From positions 1-9,325 of the forward strand of contig JAEXUU010000717.1 of assembly GCA_023452965.1 (NCBI GenBank): a stretch of 9,325 nucleotides of DNA, read 5' to 3'. Source of the stretch: Pseudomonadota bacterium (lineage in GTDB: Bacteria; Pseudomonadota; Alphaproteobacteria; Rhizobiales; Beijerinckiaceae). The notes below the pieces were generated by a model. That model was not told where the DNA came from and did no database searches. It saw only the letters and a program-made list of their open reading frames with translations. A program made the position numbers and the translations under genes. This document shows, piece by piece, positions 5,552 through 9,325 of this stretch (positions are counted from its first letter, which is position 1; each line of letters opens with the position of its first letter).

Positions 5552-5821
5552 ATGCCTTTCAGTTCGTTGCGAGACCCGGTCGATATTGCTCGGGCGTTGG
5601 CCGCTTGGGAAGCCGCCTGGGCAAGGGTTCAGAACGAGCAGATTGTGATGCTGGGGTCGGAGGAGGCCGAGCGAACCATGCTCAAGTTCATCGTCGCTTC
5701 CCTTGCGCCGTTGGCGCTAGACGAGCAGGATCTCGTGGAGCGTGCCATTGATCACTTTCGGCAAAAAGCTTCCAGCGACGGCGTTGTCGCGGAGAACCGG
5801 CAGTCAGACTCTATGGTGTGA
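5552..5821 (+). CDS. small hypothetical helical protein
   Basis: This is an 89-residue soluble protein. ATG 5552 is chosen because AAGGAGGAGGGTGGG immediately precedes it; a GTG at 5534 in the same frame overlaps that purine tract and is less likely. The sequence is amphipathic helix throughout (DPVDIARALAAWEAAWARVQ, QIVMLGSEEAERTMLKFIVA, LDEQDLVERAIDHFRQKASS). No catalytic motif, no membrane segment. I do not recognise a named family. TTGAAA (5479) and TATTAT (5504), 19 nt apart, could be a vegetative-type promoter, though the spacing is long. No EcfG-type boxes were found. Function unknown. Confidence 0.65.
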   Translation: MPFSSLRDPVDIARALAAWEAAWARVQNEQIVMLGSEEAERTMLKFIVASLAPLALDEQDLVERAIDHFRQKASSDGVVAENRQSDSMV

Positions 5822-5835
5822 AGGCCTGCGTGCGC

Positions 5836-5940
5836 TCATCTTGCGGCGTCCCAGGGGCTTGGGATGCCGCAGCTGATAAAGCAGATCGCGACAATCACGA
5901 GGGTGACAGCGAGCAGCCATAGCGCCGTTGGCGAAGTCAT
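5836..5940 (-). CDS. 34-aa membrane peptide
   Basis: From ATG 5940 the product begins MTSPTALWLLAVTLVIVAIC, a single membrane helix, and ends with a short polar tail (SCGIPSPWDAAR). An upstream in-frame ATG at 5964 would add eight residues, but it lies only 7 nt after the -10 box of the predicted promoter and has a poor ribosome-binding site. The ATG at 5940 leaves a 31-nt leader with AGAGAG about 9 nt before it. The beginning resembles that of the 27-aa peptide at 4044-4127 (SLPASLWLGTLAL). Both sit behind EcfG-type promoters, so I infer they are a loosely related pair of stress-induced membrane peptides of unknown function. Confidence 0.5.
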   Translation of the reverse strand: MTSPTALWLLAVTLVIVAICFISCGIPSPWDAAR

Positions 5941-5971
5941 CAGCGGCGTCTCTCTGTTGTTCATGCTGCCC

Positions 5972-5996
5972 AACACGCTCTGCAACACAAGGTTCC
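5972..5996 (-). promoter_or_regulatory. EcfG-type promoter, minus arm of a divergent pair
   Basis: On the minus strand, GGAAC (5996-5992), 16 nt, TGTT (5975-5972): an exact -35 and one mismatch in the -10. It ends 31 nt before ATG 5940 of the 34-aa membrane peptide. Its -35 lies in the left arm of the 16-bp inverted repeat. Confidence 0.5.
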
Positions 5997-6017
5997 TGCA
6001 TCAGGAACCTTGTGTTG
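5983..6017. repeat. perfect 16-bp inverted repeat with a 3-nt spacer
   Basis: CAACACAAGGTTCCTG (5983-5998), CAT, CAGGAACCTTGTGTTG (6002-6017): the arms are exact reverse complements. No T-run follows on either strand, so it is not a standard terminator. Each arm contains GGAAC, the EcfG -35 box, pointing outward. It sits between the starts of two divergent genes. Confidence 0.9.
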
Positions 6018-6028
6018 ATGTCGAGGTT
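6004..6028 (+). promoter_or_regulatory. EcfG-type promoter, plus arm of a divergent pair
   Basis: GGAAC (6004-6008), 16 nt, GGTT (6025-6028): an exact -35 and one mismatch in the -10. It ends 19 nt before ATG 6048 of the small hypothetical gene. Confidence 0.45.
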
Positions 6029-6047
6029 TTTCGCTTGGCCGTCTGCA

Positions 6048-6362
6048 ATGTCGGAATGTTTGGCCGGAGGGCCCTCTGTGTCGCGTTGGGTGGCGTGTCA
6101 TGGAAACCGTGTGGAAACTATAGCCAGGGCGCTTTGCCGATCGGCTGGTTTTGATCCGGACGCCCTTCTTCCTCCAGAAATTGACTATGCGCTGATGTCG
6201 CCAGCACGAGAGCCTCTCCCAGCATGGCAGCGTTTCAAACGCGCAGCGGAGGTGTACCGCGATGCAACGGTTTATGAACTGGCGGTCGTGCCGGTAACGG
6301 GTCCTGCTGCCGCCTTATCAGGCGACGAGGCGCCAGTATCCGAGCCTTGGCGCGCTTCGTAG
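6048..6362 (+). CDS. small hypothetical protein, paralogue of the 504-746 product
   Basis: The conserved core starts at about GTG 6111 (VETIARALCRSAGFDPD), passes through PPEIDYALMSPAREPLPAWQ and RFKRAAEVYRDA, and shares motif order with the 504-746 protein. The start is unclear. ATG 6048 gives 104 residues, follows an EcfG-type promoter by 19 nt and lacks a Shine-Dalgarno site. GTG 6111 gives the bare core. An ATG at 6100 looks like the counterpart of the paralogue's start (ATGGAA in both) but is out of frame by an apparent 4-nt loss and runs into TAG. The N-terminus may therefore be damaged. The last 91 nt overlap the converging minus-strand gene that ends at 6272. The C-terminus is Ala/Pro/Ser-rich. 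Function unknown. Confidence 0.5.
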   Translation: MSECLAGGPSVSRWVACHGNRVETIARALCRSAGFDPDALLPPEIDYALMSPAREPLPAWQRFKRAAEVYRDATVYELAVVPVTGPAAALSGDEAPVSEPWRAS

Positions 6363-6523
6363 ACTTCGATCGCTGCTGAAAAGGCCTGAAAGGTCAGCGC
6401 GTCCACCGAGCCGGGCTCGGCGTTGGTCAGTCTCTCGACCTCCAGCCGGGCAGCTTCGTATTCAGCAGGCGTGTTGATAACGACAGTCGGCTGTTCCGGG
6501 CTATGTCGCGTCGGCAAGGTCAT
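6272..6523 (-). CDS. small protein resembling the N-terminal segment of HigA-type antitoxins
   Basis: This is an 83-residue protein from ATG 6523, with GAGGGGG just upstream as ribosome-binding site. Residues about 13-57 (INTPAEYEAARLEVERLTNA, then EPGSVDALTFQAFSAAIEVY and EARQ) follow the pattern of the region before the helix-turn-helix in HigA-type antitoxins: I-x-T-x-x-x-YEAA, a central EPG, then a helix ending in YE. In those proteins an HTH domain follows. Here the sequence turns into a short disordered tail (GSDTGASSPDKAAAGPV) and stops, so it cannot bind DNA in the usual way. No toxin gene is next to it. It could be an orphan derivative, or a family of its own. The resemblance is from memory and moderate. 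The 3' end overlaps the converging gene by 91 nt. Confidence 0.6.
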   Translation of the reverse strand: MTLPTRHSPEQPTVVINTPAEYEAARLEVERLTNAEPGSVDALTFQAFSAAIEVYEARQGSDTGASSPDKAAAGPVTGTTASS

Positions 6524-6626
6524 TCACCCCCTCTTACAGGGGACGATACAACTTGGCACTGTCTGAGACCAGCCCAGCCGCCGCCCGGATCAATACGCTC
6601 CGCGATTTACTTCGGTGGCTGAGTCG

Positions 6627-6651
6627 AGAACCTTGTTGAGGCGAGACGGTT
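6627..6651 (+). promoter_or_regulatory. weak EcfG-like promoter before a candidate sRNA
   Basis: AGAAC (6627-6631), 16 nt, GGTT (6648-6651): one mismatch in each box. It is listed because the -35 has the same AGAAC variant as the site at 2182-2206 and a structured, terminated non-coding stretch follows. Confidence 0.3.
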
Positions 6652-6657
6652 TTCCGC

Positions 6658-6762
6658 AAGATCGGCCCTTGGCGGGTGCCGGTCACGTTGGTCACCTTCT
6701 GCCCTGGAGGTGTCCGACGGCGGACAACTAGCTCGCTACCCGTCAGGGTAGCGAGCTTTTTG
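6658..6762 (+). ncRNA. candidate small RNA of about 105 nt
   Basis: A strong plus-strand terminator (6730-6761) lies in a gap where both flanking genes are on the minus strand, so it must serve a short plus-strand transcript. Upstream are two compact hairpins. ACCTTC (6694-6699) pairs with GGAGGT (6706-6711) around the loop TGCCCT, and GTCCG (6712-6716) pairs with CGGAC (6721-6725) around ACGG. With the terminator this gives three adjacent stem-loops, a common sRNA layout. A weak EcfG-like promoter ends at 6651, which would put the start near 6658. I found no convincing reading frame inside. It matches no sRNA family I can name. The 5' end is an estimate. Confidence 0.4.
6730..6761 (+). terminator. 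strong Rho-independent terminator
   Basis: AGCTCGCTACCC (6730-6741), loop GTCA, GGGTAGCGAGCT (6746-6757): a perfect 12-bp stem with a 4-nt loop, followed by a run of T on the plus strand. It ends just before the stop of the minus-strand gene at 6765. Confidence 0.85.
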
Positions 6763-6764
6763 CT

Positions 6765-6968
6765 TCAGCCCTTGGAAACCAGGGCGATCGCCTCGGCCTC
6801 CAGGGCTTCGATCAGCACGAAATATTCGCTGAGCTCATGCCCTGCGGGTGCCTTATTGGACCAGTGATCGACACCCTTCCATGCCAACTCATAGCCCTCG
6901 CACAAATCGAGGAAGTTCTCCCCTGTCGCGTCGGCGAGGGCGCGGCTGTGTTCGGGGATGCGAAGCAT
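6765..6968 (-). CDS. small hypothetical protein
   Basis: From ATG 6968 this is a 67-residue acidic protein: MLRIPEHSRALADATGENFL, DLCEGYELAWKGVDHWSNKA, then a helix EYFVLIEALEAEAIALVSK. It is soluble, with no membrane segment and no known motif. The frame is open far upstream; a TTG at about 7079 would add an Arg-rich N-terminus, but no start has a good ribosome-binding site, so the N-terminus is uncertain. It lies 131 nt downstream of the 7100-7375 gene on the same strand. I do not recognise the family. Confidence 0.55.
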   Translation of the reverse strand: MLRIPEHSRALADATGENFLDLCEGYELAWKGVDHWSNKAPAGHELSEYFVLIEALEAEAIALVSKG

Positions 6969-7099
6969 AAGGCGCTTGCGCCCCCGCTTTCGCAGTGCCG
7001 CCGTGCCAGGCGCGACATCCCTTGCCAGGGCAGTTAAGCTGTCACAGGGGCGTGCTTCGTCAATTGTACTTGGGGTCAAGCGTGCGCCGTGCGAAGCGA

Positions 7100-7375
7100 C
7101 TACTGCGCCTTGAGCTGCCTGAACCGAGCGATCTCGACCCGCAGAGCCGCCACCGCTGCCTCGCCACGCACGCTCTTGATCCCGCGCTCCTCGCGATCGG
7201 TCGAGCCGGCGACGCCGTCGAGCATGACGCTCAGCTTCGGTGGAGTGAGCACAGCGAGATAGGCGATTTCGCATTCATGACGCCATTCCTCCGACCAAGT
7301 CGAAACCTCCGCGCCGGCAAGGTGAGAATAGGCCATGGGGCGGTCGGTATGATTATGCGCCATCATTATTCGCAT
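7100..7375 (-). CDS. small hypothetical protein (DUF7696-like pattern)
   Basis: This is a 91-residue protein. It contains STWSEEWRHECEIAYLAVLT (about 25-44) and ends with a helix carrying RGEAAVAALRVEIARFRQL. A W-S-x-x-W-x-x-x-CE segment followed by an RG-x-x-x-x-x-x-LR helix is what I recall from DUF7696-type proteins, but I am not certain. The start overlaps the stop of the 7366-7617 gene: ATG 7375 overlaps by 10 nt, and ATG 7366 forms a TAATG stop-start junction. Either way the two genes are translationally coupled in one operon under the promoter at 7645-7669. Function unknown. Confidence 0.65.
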   Translation of the reverse strand: MRIMMAHNHTDRPMAYSHLAGAEVSTWSEEWRHECEIAYLAVLTPPKLSVMLDGVAGSTDREERGIKSVRGEAAVAALRVEIARFRQLKAQ

Positions 7376-7617
7376 CGGGTGAGTGTTCTCCCCGTTGGCA
7401 CGATCTCGAAGAGATAATCGTCGACAAAGCGCACCGGGGTTCCGTCCTCGAGCGCATAACTCGTTGTGCTGAGATTCGGAAAGAGCGCCGACACGATGAC
7501 GGTGTGGCGGTTTCCGTCTTCGTCCTGGCAGGCTTCGCGATAGAGCTCGAGCGGGATTGAAACGGGGACGCTGGCGATCTTGTCACTCGCCTGGGCGCGT
7601 TTCGGCTGGGCACGCAT
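7366..7617 (-). CDS. small hypothetical protein, first gene of a stress-type operon
   Basis: This is an 83-residue protein from ATG 7617 with an excellent ribosome-binding site (TAGGAGG about 5 nt upstream). A basic N-terminus (MRAQPKRAQASDK) precedes a compact β-type domain: SVPVSIPLELYREACQDEDG, HTVIVSALFPNL, GTPVRFVDDYLFEIVPTGRT. No signal peptide or membrane helix. It resembles small single-domain proteins of rhizobia, but I cannot name a family. An EcfG-type promoter ends 27 nt before the ATG, divergent from the DNA ligase promoter. The next gene overlaps its stop codon. Co-regulation with the ligase is inferred from the shared promoter region; a role in DNA repair is not shown. Confidence 0.7.
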   Translation of the reverse strand: MRAQPKRAQASDKIASVPVSIPLELYREACQDEDGNRHTVIVSALFPNLSTTSYALEDGTPVRFVDDYLFEIVPTGRTLTRCE

Positions 7618-7644
7618 GGCAACCTCCTACGCAACTGGGATGAG

Positions 7645-7669
7645 AACCTCCGACGACTGCGCCCGTTCC
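7645..7669 (-). promoter_or_regulatory. EcfG-type promoter of the 7366-7617 operon
   Basis: On the minus strand, GGAAC (7669-7665), 16 nt, GGTT (7648-7645): an exact -35 and one mismatch in the -10. It ends 27 nt before ATG 7617. Its -35 is only 22 nt from the -35 of the divergent ligase promoter. Confidence 0.5.
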
Positions 7670-7691
7670 ACAGATTTAATGTTTCGGGGCC

Positions 7692-7716
7692 GGAACGCGG
7701 TTCCTCCCTTTCCGTT
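7692..7716 (+). promoter_or_regulatory. exact-consensus EcfG general-stress promoter of the DNA ligase gene
   Basis: GGAAC (7692-7696), 16 nt, CGTT (7713-7716): both boxes match the EcfG consensus exactly. The -10 ends 37 nt before ATG 7754. Stress-sigma control of end-joining genes is known in Sinorhizobium meliloti, which fits. Confidence 0.7.
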
Positions 7717-7753
7717 GAATCGCCAGAGTGCGTAGCGTCGTGGTGGTGTCGGT

Positions 7754-8803
7754 ATGGCGAGACGATCTGCTCCGCAGCATGTCCTGAGAGCCGTTCCGAG
7801 CGGCGAAACGCTGCGGAGTGCGCCGGTCGCTCCAGCCGGCAGCGGCATTCTTGAGGACGACCTGTTCACCGTTTCCATGCCGCGCATCGAGCCTTGCCTC
7901 GCGCTACTGATGCCGAAGCCACCCGAGGGGCTCGATTGGGCCTTTGAGGTGAAATGGGACGGCTACCGGCTCGCGATCCAACGTCGCGGCACTGAGGTCC
8001 GCATCATCACCCGCGGCGGGCATGACTGGACCCATCGCTTCCCAGCGATCGCCGAGGCTGCGGCTGAGCTTCCGGCGGAAAGCTTCATCATTGACGGGGA
8101 GGCCGTCGTGCTCGACGAGAGCGGGCGATCTGACTTCGGCGCGCTGCAGCAGGCACTGGGCGGGCGATGTGGCAAGGCGAGCGCGCACCTCGCCATCCTC
8201 TATGCCTTCGATCTGCTCTACCTCGATGGCCACGACCTGACCCGCATGTCTCTCGACGAACGCCGGCAAATGCTGGAGTTCGTGCTGGCGCCCAGCGACG
8301 AGGGGATCAGACTCAGCGAAGAGGTCGAAGCCGACGGCGCGCGCTTCCTCGAGCAGGCCTGCGAGATGGGGCTAGAGGGCATCATCGCGAAGCGGCGAAG
8401 TGCGCCATACCGCCCCGGCTGCGGCGGCGATTGGCTCAAGATCAAATGCGTCCAGTCGGAGACGTTCCTCATCATCGGCTATGAGCCATCGGCGGCCGGC
8501 CTCGGAGGGATCGGCCGGCTCCTCCTCGCTGCCCATGGCAACTATGGCCTGGCCTATGTCGGTAGTGTCGGCACAGGCTTCACGCAGCGCTCAGCGACGA
8601 ATCTGCGGAAGCAGCTGGATCGGCTGAAGGCTTCGGCGCCGCCGGCGCGCGGCATCCTACGCAAGGGGATCGTCTGGACGAAGCCGCAGCTCGCCGCCGA
8701 GATCGCGTTCCGGGGCTGGACGCACGACGAAAAGCTGCGGCACGCGTCATTCAAGGGCTTGCGCGACAAGGCCGACGAGATCGCGATCTATAGGCTCGGC
8801 TAA
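7754..8803 (+). CDS. stand-alone ATP-dependent DNA ligase (LigD ligase-domain type)
   Basis: This 349-residue ligase joins DNA nicks using ATP and is probably used in non-homologous end joining with Ku. All nucleotidyltransferase motifs are visible: motif I KWDGYR at 67-72 with the adenylated Lys67, motif III DGEAVVLD at 114-121, motif IIIa YAFDLLYLDG at 150-159, motif IV EGIIAKR at 208-214, and motif V WLKIK at 227-231. The OB-fold domain follows and ends with WTKPQLAAEIAFRGWT and RHASFKGLR (329-337). Full LigD proteins also carry phosphoesterase and polymerase domains; both are absent and the length fits the ligase domain alone. The first 40 or so residues are a loose extension. ATG 7754 is chosen from the promoter 37 nt upstream; its ribosome-binding site is weak. 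No ku gene lies in the window. Confidence 0.93.
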   Translation: MARRSAPQHVLRAVPSGETLRSAPVAPAGSGILEDDLFTVSMPRIEPCLALLMPKPPEGLDWAFEVKWDGYRLAIQRRGTEVRIITRGGHDWTHRFPAIAEAAAELPAESFIIDGEAVVLDESGRSDFGALQQALGGRCGKASAHLAILYAFDLLYLDGHDLTRMSLDERRQMLEFVLAPSDEGIRLSEEVEADGARFLEQACEMGLEGIIAKRRSAPYRPGCGGDWLKIKCVQSETFLIIGYEPSAAGLGGIGRLLLAAHGNYGLAYVGSVGTGFTQRSATNLRKQLDRLKASAPPARGILRKGIVWTKPQLAAEIAFRGWTHDEKLRHASFKGLRDKADEIAIYRLG

Positions 8804-8982
8804 AGGGTCTTGCCCAGCGCATGCGCGACCGCCGCTGCGCTCTGGCCCGCCTTAGCGACGGCCTTCTCCAACTCGGCTCGTGAAACGCCGAACTTTGCCA
8901 TCCAATATCGGACCTCGTAGTCCTCGCTGAGGTTGATGCGAGTTCGGTCCTGCGGGCCGCGTTTAGCTTTGTCATCTGCCAT
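8800..8982 (-). CDS. DUF3606 family protein
   Basis: This is a 60-residue protein of the DUF3606 family, small proteins of unknown function common in Hyphomicrobiales. It shows the typical form: MADDKAKRGPQDRTRINLSE, then DYEVRYWMAKFGVSRAELEK, then AVAKAGQSAAAVAHALG. The middle part looks like a small helix-turn-helix, but DNA binding has not been shown here. ATG 8982 has a strong AAGGAG site 8 nt upstream. Its stop overlaps the ligase stop by 4 nt, tail to tail. Upstream there is a GGAAC on the right strand at 9029-9025, but the -10 position reads GCTT, so I do not call an EcfG promoter. Confidence 0.9.
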   Translation of the reverse strand: MADDKAKRGPQDRTRINLSEDYEVRYWMAKFGVSRAELEKAVAKAGQSAAAVAHALGKTL

Positions 8983-9032
8983 GGAGTTCTCCTTTTGGCA
9001 GACAAGCGGAACGCGCTGCGATTGTTCCGTGT

Positions 9033-9242
9033 CTACTGCGGCTGCAGAGATTTGGCGTGTTTCAGATCGGCTTCAGCCATCATTGCCTGCAGCTTGGCCA
9101 TAGCTTCGGCCGGGAGCCAAAGCGAAACGTCGTCGCCATCTCGCGCCTTCAAACTGATGATGGAACCCTCGCGGGGATCGGCACTGACGGCGACATTAAG
9201 CACATCGAGGACGATGAAAACGCGCGAAGGATCGCTTGGCAT
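9033..9242 (-). CDS. small hypothetical protein, likely stress-induced
   Basis: This is a 69-residue soluble protein from ATG 9242 with a strong GGAGGAG ribosome-binding site about 8 nt upstream. It begins MPSDPSRVFIVLDVLNVAVS, followed by two strands (GSIISLKARDGDDVSLWLPA) and a helix (EAMAKLQAMMAEADLKHAKS). The β-strands plus helix suggest a small α/β domain; I do not recognise a family. An EcfG-type promoter ends 35 nt before the start. It lies upstream of the DUF3606 gene on the same strand with a 50-nt gap, so the two may share a transcript. Confidence 0.7.
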   Translation of the reverse strand: MPSDPSRVFIVLDVLNVAVSADPREGSIISLKARDGDDVSLWLPAEAMAKLQAMMAEADLKHAKSLQPQ

Positions 9243-9277
9243 TTGATGGCTCCTCCAGCTGGTCCTGCGAGCGCATA

Positions 9278-9302
9278 AACACGCGTTCCGCAGGGTGGTT
9301 CC
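9278..9302 (-). promoter_or_regulatory. EcfG-type promoter of the 9033-9242 gene
   Basis: On the minus strand, GGAAC (9302-9298), 16 nt, TGTT (9281-9278): an exact -35 and one mismatch in the -10. It ends 35 nt before ATG 9242. Confidence 0.5.
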
Positions 9303-9325
9303 GTCAAATCCGCCCGGCTTTTCGG

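Noticed and set aside
6550..6570. Sigma-54 promoter at TTGGCAC
   Set aside because: TGGCAC is present, but the required GC-containing -12 element (TTGCA-like) is missing at the right spacing.
7904..8269. Minus-strand frames opposite the DNA ligase, the longest being 121 codons
   Set aside because: They are antisense to a gene with all ligase motifs; long antisense frames are expected in GC-rich coding DNA.
9004..9029. EcfG promoter before the DUF3606 gene
   Set aside because: GGAAC is present on the minus strand (9029-9025), but the -10 position reads GCTT, two mismatches from CGTT.
1..9325. CRISPR array, insertion sequence or integrase
   Set aside because: I saw no regularly spaced repeats and no transposase or integrase motif on either strand; the only long exact inverted repeat is at 5983-6017.

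Overview
The window looks like a piece of an alphaproteobacterial chromosome, probably from the order Hyphomicrobiales (relatives of Bradyrhizobium, Bosea and Methylobacterium). It is GC-rich, and it carries small protein families typical of that group (DUF982, DUF1236, DUF3606, a DUF6894-like protein). Promoters of the EcfG/RpoE2 general-stress type recur through it. Genus-level placement is inference.

Layout: positions 1-1000 hold a possible tiny membrane protein and a minus-strand pair of small hypothetical genes (767-997, 504-746). A minus-strand unit at 1066-1669 encodes a CspA-type cold-shock protein followed by a VOC/glyoxalase-fold protein. From 1842 to 3400 there are two small genes meeting tail to tail (the minus one encodes a 38-aa membrane peptide), a minus-strand hypothetical gene, unexplained sequence, and a 64-residue C-terminal scrap of a zinc-dependent alcohol/formaldehyde dehydrogenase with a terminator behind it. 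From 3533 to 5270 come a DUF982 gene, a 27-aa membrane peptide, a decayed tRNA-Cys-like sequence, a secreted DUF1236 protein with its own promoter and terminator, and a DUF6894-like gene with an amber stop at codon 4. From 5382 to 6762 lie small genes, a perfect 16-bp inverted repeat that carries back-to-back stress -35 boxes, a paralogue of the 504-746 gene, a HigA-N-terminus-like protein without its DNA-binding domain, and a candidate small RNA ending in a strong terminator. From 6765 to 9325 there are small hypothetical genes on the minus strand, divergent from a stand-alone ATP-dependent DNA ligase of the LigD ligase-domain type (7754-8803), then DUF3606 and another small gene.

The unifying signal is regulatory. 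Ten sites fit or closely resemble GGAAC-N16/17-CGTT, the EcfG consensus (the RpoE2 form is looser, GGAAC-N18/19-TT). Most lie about 26-37 nt before a plausible start codon, and two match the strict consensus exactly: those before the DNA ligase and the 27-aa membrane peptide. My reading is that the window is a general-stress-response cluster: end-joining DNA repair, an envelope DUF1236 protein, several tiny membrane proteins and a possible stress-induced sRNA, mixed with decayed gene fragments typical of a fast-changing accessory region. All family assignments come from reading translations by eye; no search was run.
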